Assembly: GCF_000974785.1 (NCBI RefSeq)
Contig: NZ_BBWV01000001.1
Span: 1,984,001-2,048,000 of the forward strand
DNA from: Flavihumibacter petaseus NBRC 106054
GTDB lineage: Bacteria > Bacteroidota > Bacteroidia > Chitinophagales > Chitinophagaceae
Direction of reading: 5' to 3'
DNA length: 64,000 bases
Part shown: piece by piece, positions 55,626 through 64,000 of the stretch
Numbering within the stretch: the stretch's first letter is position 1
Layout of the letters: each line of letters begins with the position of its first letter
Notes under the pieces: generated by a model
Seen by the model: only the letters and a program-made list of their open reading frames with translations
Databases searched by the model: none
What the model was told of the DNA's origin: nothing
Made by a program: the position numbers and the translations under genes

Positions 55626-56828
55626 TTATAGTGACTCAAGAAATTTCAGTAAACGGGCCTTTGATGTGGCATCAAGGGCAATGAATGCCGACCTGCTTGC
55701 GGCAGCTTCCCCGCCGTGTGCCGTGATGGCTGTCTCAATACTTTGCGCGCGCCCGTCATGCAGCAGGAAATACTGTCCGCCCTGGGCTTTTTTCGACAGG
55801 CCCAGTCCCCATAAAGGAGGTGTTCGCCATTCGGCGGTGGCCGCACTACCTTCGGTGTACCCGTCATCAAGGTCGGGTCCCATATCGTGCATCAACAGAT
55901 CTGAATAAGGCGCAAAAGTTTTCTGCGAAAGCGCTGCAATGGGAGATGTGCCTGTTTTGAGTTCCGGCGTATGGCACTTTCCGCAGCCGAGGTCAATAAA
56001 GATCTTTTTCCCGGCCTGTACTTCGGGATGTTGCGGATCCCGTTGTATGGGTGCCTTCAGCATGGCGAGGTAAGCGACCACATCCAGTACCGTCTGGTTG
56101 CTGATTTCCGGGTCTATTTCCTGGTGATGATAGGTATCGTAAGGCTCGTAGGAGGAACAAATCCCGATATCCTGGTTGTACGCCAGCACCGTCTGGTGAA
56201 GCAGGTCATGCGCTGCTGCTTTTTTACCGAAACGACCGATGTATTTGTTAGCCCGGGTAATGCTGCCGGGTTTTGGCTGGATATAAGCAGGAACATGGAT
56301 CCAGTTCGGGCGGCCGGAAATGCCATCGCCATCGGCATCGTCGGGGTCAGCCAGTGCCAGGAGATCAGCATCTGAAACCGCATTCAGAAAACCCAACCCT
56401 GTATTGGCGGGCGGGGTAAATCTGGAAAAGGTAGCGCCTTCCGGCAGCGATTCAGGCTGATAATTAATAATTGCTCGTTGTTGTAATTGTGGTCCGCCAT
56501 GGCCCAGGAACTGGTTCCCGGTGCTGTCTTTCTGACCAAAACGTGTAAGGGTGGTAAAAGGATGGCCCTTTCCATCACCGGCATGACAGGTGCCACAGGA
56601 AGTAGCGACAAAAAGCGGTCCCAGCCCGGTCTCCGGGGTAAAGATCTCGTCGTTGAACGCAAAATCACCGCGAATGAATTGTGCGGATTGTTCCGGCGAC
56701 AGGCCTTCAACCGGCCCATCCAGGATGCTGTCATCAGCAGGAACGCCCGGCATCAGTTTATCGCAGGCGGCTATCCCTGTGATCAGCACCAGTAAGACAC
56801 AGGCAATGCGTATTGGTATTTTTTCCAT
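55626..56828 (-). CDS. Di-heme (DUF1111/thiol oxidoreductase-type) lipoprotein
   Basis: The 400-residue lipoprotein (lipobox GIAAC, Cys22) carries two c-type heme motifs, CGTCH (78-82) and CGKCH (about residue 290), the latter followed by TPELKTG. The long region between contains GDGISGRPNW and the Bacteroidota cytochrome-c-peroxidase/DUF1111 pattern. Members of this family have been tied to iron-uptake or peroxidase loci, but the reaction is not settled. I take ATG 56828 as the start. It heads the di-heme, Rieske, porin operon and its promoter overlaps a DtxR-like palindrome. Confidence 0.87.
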   Translation of the reverse strand: MEKIPIRIACVLLVLITGIAACDKLMPGVPADDSILDGPVEGLSPEQSAQFIRGDFAFNDEIFTPETGLGPLFVATSCGTCHAGDGKGHPFTTLTRFGQKDSTGNQFLGHGGPQLQQRAIINYQPESLPEGATFSRFTPPANTGLGFLNAVSDADLLALADPDDADGDGISGRPNWIHVPAYIQPKPGSITRANKYIGRFGKKAAAHDLLHQTVLAYNQDIGICSSYEPYDTYHHQEIDPEISNQTVLDVVAYLAMLKAPIQRDPQHPEVQAGKKIFIDLGCGKCHTPELKTGTSPIAALSQKTFAPYSDLLMHDMGPDLDDGYTEGSAATAEWRTPPLWGLGLSKKAQGGQYFLLHDGRAQSIETAITAHGGEAAASRSAFIALDATSKARLLKFLESL

Positions 56829-56852
56829 ATTACCCTGTTCGAATAAGACATA

Positions 56853-56886
56853 CAAATCTAATACAAAAGTTAGATAAGCCTAACTT
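56853..56886 (-). promoter_or_regulatory. DtxR/MntR-type operator overlapping the di-heme operon promoter
   Basis: AAGTTAGATAAGCCTAACTT (56867-56886) has perfect 7-bp arms AAGTTAG/CTAACTT and resembles DtxR/IdeR boxes (TTAGGTTAGCCTAACCTAA). On the minus strand TTAG (56883-56880) followed after 19 bases by TAGATTTG (56860-56853), a perfect TAnnTTTG, makes a promoter in which the operator covers the -33 element. The regulator gene starts 75 bases away on the other strand. Confidence 0.72.
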
Positions 56887-56961
56887 GATTTTTAGTTTTC
56901 CATAAATCCGGTCCTTCGCAGTGCATGGTTTCAAAAACCTACCTTAGCGCAAAACAGGGCG

Positions 56962-57624
56962 ATGCAGCTTAGTCAGACTGAAGAAAACTATATTAAGGCG
57001 ATCTATGCACTCTCGGAACGCAGTCCTTCTTTTGATACTTCCACCAACGAGATTGCCGTACGGATCAATACCAAGCCGCCCAGCGTGTCTGACATGCTCA
57101 GGAAACTCACTGTTAAAAAGCTGGTTACCTATCAGAAATACAAACGCGTAACGCTGACCAAAACCGGCCGCCAGGTTGCCATCCAGATCATCCGGAAGCA
57201 CCGGTTATGGGAGGTCTTTCTGCATGATAAACTCCAGTTTACCTGGGATGAAGTGCATGAGGTTGCGGAACAGCTGGAACATATACAATCTGAAAAGCTC
57301 ACGGAAAGACTGGAAAAATACCTGGGGTATCCTAAGTACGACCCGCACGGTGACCCTATTCCATCAGCTACCGGTGAGCTGAAGGAAGCCAAACGGCTGA
57401 TGTTGTCTGAAATGGAAATGGGTGTAACCTGCCAGGTGGTCGGCGTAAAGGATTCCTCCTCTGAGTTCCTGCAATACCTTCACCAGATTGATGTCGGGAT
57501 CGGTACTAAGATCAAAGTGCTGGAACAAATCGCCTTTGACCATTCACTGATCGTAAGTTTTAAGAAAGGACATCAGACGACTGTTTCGAAGAAGTTTGCG
57601 GATAATGTGCTCGTTACTTCGTGA
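56962..57624 (+). CDS. DtxR/MntR-family metal-dependent regulator
   Basis: A 220-residue regulator: winged HTH (residues 1-65, TEENYIKAIYALSERSPSFDTSTNEIAVRI and PPSVSDMLRKLTVKKLV), metal-binding/dimerisation domain (about 70-140: RKHRLWEVFLHDKLQFTWDEVHEVAEQLEHI, with GYPKYDPHGDPIP) and a FeoA/SH3-like C-terminal domain. Members sense Fe2+ or Mn2+ and repress uptake genes. The palindrome at 56867-56886 lies between it and the divergent di-heme operon and is the evident target. Which metal it senses cannot be told. Confidence 0.93.
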   Translation: MQLSQTEENYIKAIYALSERSPSFDTSTNEIAVRINTKPPSVSDMLRKLTVKKLVTYQKYKRVTLTKTGRQVAIQIIRKHRLWEVFLHDKLQFTWDEVHEVAEQLEHIQSEKLTERLEKYLGYPKYDPHGDPIPSATGELKEAKRLMLSEMEMGVTCQVVGVKDSSSEFLQYLHQIDVGIGTKIKVLEQIAFDHSLIVSFKKGHQTTVSKKFADNVLVTS

Positions 57625-57642
57625 GTGTAAAATCAAGGATCA

Positions 57643-60123
57643 TTAAACAGACTCCTGTTTGTAAGCGAGCAGGCGCAAGGCATTCAAAACCACTACCAGC
57701 GTAGATCCCTCATGTCCCAATACTGCCGGCCCCAGGGACGCAATTCCTGATAATGTCAGTGGGATCAGGATAACCACCATGCCCATGCTGATCACCAGGT
57801 TCTGTTTGATAATGCGGCTGGCTTTCCGGCTCAGACCGATAGCGAAAGGGAGTAAGGAAAGTTTGTCGCCCATCAGGGCGATATCTGCAGTTTCAAGGGC
57901 CACCTGTGATCCCGCCGCACCCATGGCTATTCCAACCGTGCTGTTCGCCATTGCCGGAGCATCGTTCACGCCATCGCCTACCATGGCAACAGCTTTTAAT
58001 TCATCTTTAAGCTGCCTGACAGCTGCTACTTTTTGTTCCGGCAGCAGGCTCCCCATAACCTGTGTGATGCCGATTTCCTTCCCGACTGCTTCAGCTACTT
58101 GCTGATTGTCCCCCGAAAGCATCACCATTTTCTTGATGCCGGCTTTTCGCAGTTCGGCCAATGCGTTTTTGGCTTCCGGACGGGGAGTATCCATAACGGC
58201 GAGCACGCCGTCATAGCGATCATTTTTTCGCAAGAGCATCGTGGTATTGCCCTGCTGCTCCAGCTCGCGAACTGTGCTCACCACTTCCGATGAAGGATGG
58301 ATTCCATCCATAGACTCGAACAGGGCGAGGTTGCCCATGTAAACATTGTCGCCCTGCCATGACGCCTTAACTCCCTTGCCCAATACTGCCTCCAGGTCGG
58401 TTGCTTCAGGAACCGGCAATCCGTTCAGTTTTGATTTCCCGTCTCTGACCACTGCTTTAGCAATCGGATGATCACTTAACGCCTCTACTGCTACAGCAGC
58501 CTGTAATAAAGCTGTCTCCCCGTTGCCATTGAAAGAAACCACAGCAGTCAGGTGGGGTTTGCCTTCTGTCAGCGTACCGGTTTTATCAAATGCCATGGCA
58601 GAAAGATTTCCGAGATCTTCCAGGGGCTTGCCGCCCTTGATGAGCACGCCCGCTCTCGCAGCCCTGGCAACGCCGCTGAGAACGGCACTCGGGGTTGAAA
58701 TCGCCAGTGCGCAGGGAGACGCTGCCACAAGCACCGCCATTGCCCGGTAAAAACTCGCACTGAATGGTTCGTTCACTACCAGGAATGCAAAACAGAGCAC
58801 AACCACCAGGATCAGGATGATCGGCACATAATACTTTTCCAGCTTGTCCGCGAATTGCTGGGTAGGCGATTTTTGCGTCTGCGCTTCATTGACCATCCTG
58901 ACCAGGCGGGCCAGGGTTGAGTCTCCGGAGTTGCGGGTAACCCTGATCTCGAGTAATTCATTGCCATTGATAGTACCTGCGAACACTTTGAACCGGTCCT
59001 CCAGTTTTGCAGCCATTTCCGGTGTAACTGAAGCATCATGAAATGCTTCCTTGTCGACCGGGATGCTTTCACCGGTAATCGGGGCCTGATTCACACTGCT
59101 GTTGCCGCCAATGACAATACCGTCAGCGGCAACGCGGGTATGCGGGCGGACAATGATCACATTGCCTGGCTGAAGGGAATCGATATTCACTTCGCTGGTA
59201 TGGCCATCCACTTTGAGCAGGGCGGTTTTTGGAGCAAGCTCGGTCAGTGCAGCAATGGATTTCCTGGCCTTCTCCATGGCAAAATGTTCCAGCGCGTGGC
59301 CCAGGCTGAAAAGGAACAGCAATAACGCCCCTTCGGCCCAATTGCCCAGGATCGCTGAACCCAGGGCTGCTACCAGCATCAGGAAATCAATTTCAAACCC
59401 ACCATGACGGATCGCATGCCAGGCTTCACCTGCAGTATAATACCCACCGAAAAAATAAGCAGTTGCGTACAATGCCACGGGAATCCATCCGGGAAGGCCG
59501 GAAATGAAACCAATGCCAAATCCCACTGCCAGCAACATGCCGCAAAGTATGCTGAAAATAAGTTCGGAATGCTTCCCGAAAGCACCGCTATGACCATGCT
59601 GATGTTCATGGGGATGATCATGTTTATGAGGATGATCATATGCAGGTTCCGGTTTGCCGTTCCGGTGGGCATCTTCTACTGACAGGATGTTCAATCCTTC
59701 AGCCCCGATCAGTTGACGGACCCTGTCCGCCCCGATGATCTGACGGTCATATTCGATCATGATCATGCCACTGCCAGACGCAGACACCGCCAGGATACCG
59801 CGAGTTCTTTTCAAAGCCATTTCGACGGGACGGGTCTGGCGCTGATGCCTGATGCCCTCCACTTCTACCAGCAGGTGATGAAACCGGTCAGTGATCTTTG
59901 CGCCTGCCTGGCGGGCGAGCGCCTGTACTTTCTCTACTGTAATGACAGCAGGATTATAATGAAAACACAACCTTGCCCCTGAGGTATCGTCCGGTTCCAC
60001 AATATGAACGGCATCTATGCCCTGCCGTCCCTGCAGCTCGTCAATTATCCGCTGTACACAGGCGTCCTTTTCATCCGGAATGTCCGGTAAGAGGATATCC
60101 AGGTTGATTTTGATTTTTTCCAT
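57643..60123 (-). CDS. P1B-type heavy metal-transporting ATPase (P1B-4-like)
   Basis: This 826-residue inner-membrane pump has an N-terminal region with two ferredoxin-like halves but no CxxC, then a His-rich linker (HPHKHDHPHEHQHGHSG, near 170-186). Membrane helices follow with the SPCALAIS metal motif, phosphorylated D513 in DKTGTLTEGK, the SDHPIAKA motif and GDGVNDAP. Near the C-terminus GHEGSTLVV carries the HEG(S/G)T signature of the P1B-4 subgroup, which exports Co2+, Fe2+ or Zn2+. It converges with the DtxR-type regulator (18-base gap), which suggests metal homeostasis, though no operator was seen before it. Confidence 0.92.
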   Translation of the reverse strand: MEKIKINLDILLPDIPDEKDACVQRIIDELQGRQGIDAVHIVEPDDTSGARLCFHYNPAVITVEKVQALARQAGAKITDRFHHLLVEVEGIRHQRQTRPVEMALKRTRGILAVSASGSGMIMIEYDRQIIGADRVRQLIGAEGLNILSVEDAHRNGKPEPAYDHPHKHDHPHEHQHGHSGAFGKHSELIFSILCGMLLAVGFGIGFISGLPGWIPVALYATAYFFGGYYTAGEAWHAIRHGGFEIDFLMLVAALGSAILGNWAEGALLLFLFSLGHALEHFAMEKARKSIAALTELAPKTALLKVDGHTSEVNIDSLQPGNVIIVRPHTRVAADGIVIGGNSSVNQAPITGESIPVDKEAFHDASVTPEMAAKLEDRFKVFAGTINGNELLEIRVTRNSGDSTLARLVRMVNEAQTQKSPTQQFADKLEKYYVPIILILVVVLCFAFLVVNEPFSASFYRAMAVLVAASPCALAISTPSAVLSGVARAARAGVLIKGGKPLEDLGNLSAMAFDKTGTLTEGKPHLTAVVSFNGNGETALLQAAVAVEALSDHPIAKAVVRDGKSKLNGLPVPEATDLEAVLGKGVKASWQGDNVYMGNLALFESMDGIHPSSEVVSTVRELEQQGNTTMLLRKNDRYDGVLAVMDTPRPEAKNALAELRKAGIKKMVMLSGDNQQVAEAVGKEIGITQVMGSLLPEQKVAAVRQLKDELKAVAMVGDGVNDAPAMANSTVGIAMGAAGSQVALETADIALMGDKLSLLPFAIGLSRKASRIIKQNLVISMGMVVILIPLTLSGIASLGPAVLGHEGSTLVVVLNALRLLAYKQESV

Positions 60124-60277
60124 CCTTGTATTTCAATTTATGCAGTTCTTTTTAAACCCGGAAAGCGAAATACAGCAGCGTTTAACGGCAGTTCAGCTAA
60201 CGCAGCAGGCATTTCCGTACCGGTCAGGGGCAATGAGATTCCTGTGTAAATATTTTTATCCGTACTAAATCAAAGTT

Positions 60278-61027
60278 ATGTCTGTTAATTGTAAGCTGTT
60301 GCTCGCTACGGCTATTGCTGCATTGCCGCTGTTCTATGGATGTGAAAAAGATGAAGAAAAGCCGTCGGATGCTGAAGAGAAGGGTTTTGTAAAAGGACAG
60401 GTTTATGATACAAAAGGAAATCCACTGTCGCAGGTGGAGATCGTAATCGACAATACCTATCTGCCAAACTCCTATATCCAATCGGTGACGGATGACCAGG
60501 GTAAATATTCCGTGAGCCTGTCTTTCGGCGCATGGATGGCCTATGCAATCTTGCATAAGACCTATAATAACAAGGAATATGACCTGTACCTCGATTCCGA
60601 TACCCCGGAAGGTTTTACCCAGGAAGGGGGAGTCAGGAATTTTCACTGGAAACTGTCCGGTGCCAGGAAAGCGCCACTTACAGGTAATTATGGCGGAACG
60701 ATATTGCTGACAAGGGCTGTCGGCAGCAGTTTATTCGATTCAGAAAATATTGAATACACCCTTACGCCCGACGGGCCCTTAATTGATGGCTCACAGGGCG
60801 CTGTGATTGTGATCCATGAGGTCGCCAATACTTATAAACTGCCCGACATTCCGATTGGCCGTTATACAATTACAGCAGTGTACAAGGCACCTGGCGGAGG
60901 AAGTGAACCCGTTATGCTGAAAAACCGGTACGCCGGCGGGGCCTTTTCTTCAGGCATCACCGTAAATTTTGAGCCTTCGTCTGAAGACGGAAATAACATG
61001 GCTTCCATTGAGTACAAGGAACAATAA
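60278..61027 (+). CDS. Lipoprotein with carboxypeptidase-regulatory-like domain
   Basis: The 249-residue product has a lipoprotein signal (LPLFYGC) and a beta-sandwich (residues 38-125) with the typical KGQVYDTKGNPLSQVEIVIDNTYLPNSYIQS and DQGKYSVSLSFG. The second half (TGNYGGTILLTRAVG, PIGRYTITAVYKAPGGG) looks like a further Ig-like domain. Probably a surface or periplasmic binding protein. No operon partner is obvious. Confidence 0.72.
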   Translation: MSVNCKLLLATAIAALPLFYGCEKDEEKPSDAEEKGFVKGQVYDTKGNPLSQVEIVIDNTYLPNSYIQSVTDDQGKYSVSLSFGAWMAYAILHKTYNNKEYDLYLDSDTPEGFTQEGGVRNFHWKLSGARKAPLTGNYGGTILLTRAVGSSLFDSENIEYTLTPDGPLIDGSQGAVIVIHEVANTYKLPDIPIGRYTITAVYKAPGGGSEPVMLKNRYAGGAFSSGITVNFEPSSEDGNNMASIEYKEQ

Positions 61028-61030
61028 GGT

Positions 61031-61687
61031 TTAAAAGCGGAGTGAATAGGGCTGTTTTTTCCGCATCCAGACCAGGGCATAAGCAAACACGATATTGGTA
61101 AAGATGTTGATCAGGTCGTGGATCACATATACTTTCTTCCTGAAGGCGGCGGTATTGTTCAGCCCATAAACCCAGAAGGCTTCCACAAGTATTTTCATCA
61201 TGAAATAAAGGATGAACGCAATGCAAAGCAGGAATACAGGATTTTCCAGTAATCTGTCATGCGCGGAAAGCAACAGGCGGTTCAGGCAGGTGATGGCTAC
61301 CAGGACGATAATGAAGCTGTAGTAGATCCGGTAATAGGAAAAGATCCTTCCCAGGGTTCCCACGTATAGCCAATCCAGCGCCCAGGCCAGTACGATGCTG
61401 CCCAGCAGGATGGCAAATCCCTTTTCCCATCGGCGGAACAATTGCCAACGCTGGAATTGCCACAACAGTAAACAGCCTTCCAGCAACACATACAGGTTGG
61501 TGTTATAATTCATGTTGGTGCCGCTATGACTTAAAACCTCACTATACAATTCATTGACTACACCTGCCAGCAGGCAGAACAAAAAGGGATAGTGCTCTGC
61601 CTGTATCCGGGTGCACAGGATCAACCCGGTAATAGCAGGCACTACCACGCTATAGGAAGAGATCTCGTTGATGATGAAAGTGTTCAA
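61031..61687 (-). CDS. Seven-transmembrane-helix membrane protein, unknown function
   Basis: A 218-residue hydrophobic protein with about seven membrane helices (for example VVVPAITGLILC, GFAILLGSIVLAWALDWLYVG, IIVLVAITCLNRLLL and IHDLINIFTNIVFAYALVW) and charged short loops. It does not match a named family that I recognise. It starts three bases after the stop of the preceding small gene and is surely cotranscribed with it. Confidence 0.7.
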   Translation of the reverse strand: MNTFIINEISSYSVVVPAITGLILCTRIQAEHYPFLFCLLAGVVNELYSEVLSHSGTNMNYNTNLYVLLEGCLLLWQFQRWQLFRRWEKGFAILLGSIVLAWALDWLYVGTLGRIFSYYRIYYSFIIVLVAITCLNRLLLSAHDRLLENPVFLLCIAFILYFMMKILVEAFWVYGLNNTAAFRKKVYVIHDLINIFTNIVFAYALVWMRKKQPYSLRF

Positions 61688-61690
61688 AGC

Positions 61691-62068
61691 TTATGGGTAT
61701 AATAGTGAGGGAGGCCAGCATAGATCAGGGCATCGTTTGGCGTCTTCGGCAATGCCGGCAGTGGAAAGTTCTGCCTGGTCGCCTGTAGGAAGCATGTCTT
61801 CTTCCTTTTCATTTACGCCAACCAGGATCTGATGGACCAGCATGTTTTCGTCCATGCCGTAATAGGTGCGTAATCCGATACAGCCCGGCTGATCAAGAAT
61901 AGCCATGACAACTTCTTTCCTGAATGTTTCCCTGATGGGCAACACTTTCTTCTCCGCAAAATCACGGGTAAGAACTTCCGGCATGTGTTTGCGATAACGC
62001 TCCGTCATTTCAATAGCGGTTTTCAACGTAATGTCCCGGTTAAATTCGGACAGGGGTTTGTCGATCAT
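61691..62068 (-). CDS. Conserved hypothetical cytoplasmic protein
   Basis: The 125-residue soluble protein shows TAIEMTERYRKHMPEVLTRDF, KKVLPIRETFRKEVVMAILDQPGCIGLRTYYGMDENMLVHQILVGVNEKEEDML, which resembles a small conserved hypothetical family in Bacteroidota. The C-terminus has two cysteines (CPDLCWPPSLLYP). It heads a two-gene unit with the seven-helix membrane protein. No function can be proposed. Confidence 0.68.
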   Translation of the reverse strand: MIDKPLSEFNRDITLKTAIEMTERYRKHMPEVLTRDFAEKKVLPIRETFRKEVVMAILDQPGCIGLRTYYGMDENMLVHQILVGVNEKEEDMLPTGDQAELSTAGIAEDAKRCPDLCWPPSLLYP

Positions 62069-62170
62069 AGTCTGAAGGGTTTAGGTTCGCCAATATCGGC
62101 GCGGTAATTTGCATCAAATTTCAGAAAATGTCATCCGTATTTTTACTGAAGGCATCGATAACTTTAACGC

Positions 62171-63223
62171 ATGACTTCAAGAATAGCCTGCCTGGGAGTT
62201 GCCCTTATATGTTTTTTTAATGGATTTGGCCAGCCGGGATGGAAGGTGGAACGTTCCGAACTGATGCTGCACCAGGCACCCTTTCAGAGCTGCCATGCCT
62301 CAACGCTGGTGGAAACCGGGACCGGCGAATTATTGTTTTCCTGTTTTGGGGGAACGGGTGAAGGGAAGCCTGATGTAGCGATCTGGACCTGGCGCCAAAT
62401 GAAAAAAGGTTACACTGCTCCTGAAAAAGTTGCCGATGGAAAAGTGAATGACTCATTGCGATTTCCCACCTGGAATCCTGTCCTGTTCCGGGATCAGTCA
62501 GGCATGATTTATCTTTTTTATAAGGTTGGGCCCAACCCGCGCGAATGGTGGGGTTATGGTTTGCAGTCCGCCAATGGAGGAAAAGCCTGGAGCAGGCCAA
62601 TTCGTTTACCCGAAGGCGTCCTGGGACCCATCAAGAACAAGCCGGTACAATTGGAAAACGGCGTGATTCTTTCGCCCTCAAGCACTGAGTCTAAAGATGA
62701 CCGGTGGCGCATTCACCTCGAAATTTCCAAAGATACCTGCCGCACCTGGACCATCCTGCCTATCGATCCGCAAAGCAGTTTCGACGTCATTCAGCCAAGC
62801 ATTCTAAAACATAAAGATGGTACACTGCAACTCTTGTGCAGGAGTAAACAGGGCGCTGTAGTGCAGAGCTGGTCCAATGACAATGGCGTTACCTGGAGCC
62901 CCCTTGAAAAATCAAATCTGCTGAATCCGAATTCGGGTACTGATGCCATCACGCTCCTGGACGGGCGGCAGCTGATCGTTTATAACCCTGATATACCCGG
63001 TAAAGAATGGTGGGAGGGCAGAACAAAACTGCGGGTAGCGGTTGCCGTTGACGGGAGAAACTGGAACGATGTTGCCGTTCTGGAAGACCAGGCCACCGGC
63101 GAATTCAGTTATCCTTCGGTGATCCAGACGCGCGATGGTAAAGTACATATCACTTACACCTATAACCGGTCGAACATCAGGCATGTGGTACTGGTGGCGC
63201 ATAACACTTCGCCATTGCGGTAA
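62171..63223 (+). CDS. BNR-repeat sialidase-like protein, exported
   Basis: The 350-residue product has a signal peptide (cleavage near GFGQP) and a six-bladed sialidase-like propeller with BNR/Asp-box traces (SANGGKAWSRPI, SKDTCRTWTIL, SNDNGVTWSPL, AVDGRNWNDV). Sialidase catalytic residues are not evident: the FRIP motif is missing and I could not see the arginine triad. It fits the BNR_2/neuraminidase-like family of Bacteroidota, including enzymes acting on other sugars such as rhamnose-rich glycans. It overlaps the convergent WYL gene by 47 bases. Confidence 0.8.
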   Translation: MTSRIACLGVALICFFNGFGQPGWKVERSELMLHQAPFQSCHASTLVETGTGELLFSCFGGTGEGKPDVAIWTWRQMKKGYTAPEKVADGKVNDSLRFPTWNPVLFRDQSGMIYLFYKVGPNPREWWGYGLQSANGGKAWSRPIRLPEGVLGPIKNKPVQLENGVILSPSSTESKDDRWRIHLEISKDTCRTWTILPIDPQSSFDVIQPSILKHKDGTLQLLCRSKQGAVVQSWSNDNGVTWSPLEKSNLLNPNSGTDAITLLDGRQLIVYNPDIPGKEWWEGRTKLRVAVAVDGRNWNDVAVLEDQATGEFSYPSVIQTRDGKVHITYTYNRSNIRHVVLVAHNTSPLR

Positions 63224-64000
63224 TTCTCTTACGGATCCTTGACTGCAGTATCCGGGGTGCAAGTACTTTGATGCTTTCTCCGAAACCCAGTATTTCTCTT
63301 TCCAGCTCAAAATTGAGCACAACATCGAGGCGGATGATCATCCCGCCGGCGTCTTCCCTTTCCACGCGTTGCGAAGCGTGAAGCGGCTTGGTCTTTATAT
63401 AAGGTGCGTTACTGGCATCCACTTCAAGGATCACCCGGAAAGGTCGGTCTCTTTCTGACTTGGTCACACCAATGAGGTCACTGTAATACCGGTCAAAGGG
63501 AATTCCTTCGTATGCCTGGAAAGGTTCGTAAGGCAATTCCTGGAATGTAATGATCCTGTCCAATGCCAGTGTTATCAGTTGTGTTGATTTTTTCGTCCGG
63601 CAGATCAGGAACCAGCGGTTCCGGTACTCTTTCAGCAGGTAGGGGAAATAGATCTGTTGCTGTGGAATCGTTGCCTTGAAAGACTGGTATTCCAGCAGCA
63701 ACGCCCTTTTATGAAAGACAGCCTGGTACAGTGGATTGAGGTGCGTCAGGCCCCGGAGCAGTTGATTGTACTCAAACTGGATGCAGTCTGTACTGCTGGC
63801 GGCTGTTTTATTCACATGGTTCTCCAGGCGGGTAACCAGCTCATTGAATTCGTTGAAATAGTTGAATCCGGAAAATTGTTTCAGCAGCCCCACGATTTCC
63901 TTCATCTTGCTGACATCCGCTTTGTTCACAGGGTTTTTCACGATCGTGAAAGCCGGGTCATCATAACAATAGTACTTTTTATCCTGTACAATGATCGGCG
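63177..64000 (-). CDS. WYL-domain transcriptional regulator (5' end outside the window)
   Basis: The coding frame stays open to the window edge; a GTG at 63941 is an internal codon, not the start. The visible 274 codons give the WYL-type sensing region (IVQDKKYYCYDDPAFTI, then LLKQFSGFNYFNEFNELVTRLE, YQAVFHKRALLLEYQSFKA, YLLKEYRNRWFLICRT) and the C-terminal domain (ESIKVLAPRILQSRIRKRITAMA). The N-terminal helix-turn-helix must lie upstream. Proteins of this kind bind nucleotide or nucleic-acid ligands and regulate defence or DNA-repair genes; here the target is unseen. Confidence 0.85.
   Translation of the reverse strand, partial: PIIVQDKKYYCYDDPAFTIVKNPVNKADVSKMKEIVGLLKQFSGFNYFNEFNELVTRLENHVNKTAASSTDCIQFEYNQLLRGLTHLNPLYQAVFHKRALLLEYQSFKATIPQQQIYFPYLLKEYRNRWFLICRTKKSTQLITLALDRIITFQELPYEPFQAYEGIPFDRYYSDLIGVTKSERDRPFRVILEVDASNAPYIKTKPLHASQRVEREDAGGMIIRLDVVLNFELEREILGFGESIKVLAPRILQSRIRKRITAMAKCYAPPVPHA

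Noticed and set aside
60124-60277. DtxR-type operator before the metal ATPase
   Set aside because: No TTAGnnnnnnCTAA-like palindrome was found, so its regulation by the neighbouring regulator is left open.

Overview
The window looks like a Bacteroidota chromosome, most likely family Chitinophagaceae (inferred). It carries a SusC/SusD pair, outer-membrane beta-barrels with C-terminal aromatic strands, FG-GAP/ASPIC lipoproteins, exported TonB C-terminal domains and TAnnTTTG-type -7 promoter elements. Genes are dense and lie on both strands. I see no insertion sequence, prophage or CRISPR array. One tRNA, tRNA-Lys(CTT), is present.

Layout. 0-11.5 kb: two outer-membrane barrels, an exported amidohydrolase, a type II NADH dehydrogenase, a TPR protein, a NamZ-type muramidase (GH171), a FadL-like barrel, the tRNA and a GH2 mannosidase-type enzyme. 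11.5-18.6 kb: a YdeI-like protein, a response regulator/kinase pair, an LTA-synthase-like membrane sulfatase-fold enzyme and a TonB-dependent receptor. 18.6-25.2 kb: two paralogous small lipoproteins (one truncated), a DmpA-type peptidase, a methyltransferase, an AraC regulator divergent from a PLP decarboxylase, and a repeat-rich noncoding stretch. 25.4-38.4 kb: a LacI-controlled SusC/SusD locus with two large FG-GAP/ASPIC proteins and an esterase but no glycoside hydrolase. 38.6-43.0 kb: a small NIPSNAP-like protein, a TPP riboswitch ahead of a 14-TM MFS transporter, tandem TonB-domain proteins and a hydrolase. 43.1-53.8 kb: GH35, then a GH115-GH43-acetylesterase-CE15 operon that looks dedicated to decorated glucuronoxylan, and two more LacI regulators. 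53.9-60.1 kb: a porin/Rieske/di-heme operon divergent from a DtxR/MntR regulator, with a P1B-type ATPase next to it. 60.2-64 kb: a lipoprotein, two small genes of unknown role, a BNR-repeat protein and the 3' part of a WYL regulator.

How the parts work together. Four regulatory links can be read from the DNA. (1) An almost identical 20-bp pair of 11-bp-spaced direct repeats precedes both the response-regulator operon and the LTA-synthase-like gene, which suggests a PmrAB/EptA-like envelope-modification circuit. (2) A LacI-type operator, TGCAAYCGRTTGCA or a shorter version, lies in front of all three LacI genes, the SusC promoter and the xylan operon. The SusCD transport locus and the xylan enzymes may therefore be one split utilisation system. 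(3) A DtxR-like palindrome overlaps the promoter of the di-heme/Rieske/porin operon. (4) A TPP riboswitch with its own terminator controls a drug-antiporter-type MFS protein, a candidate thiamine-related transporter.

All functional calls come from reading motifs. No database search was run.
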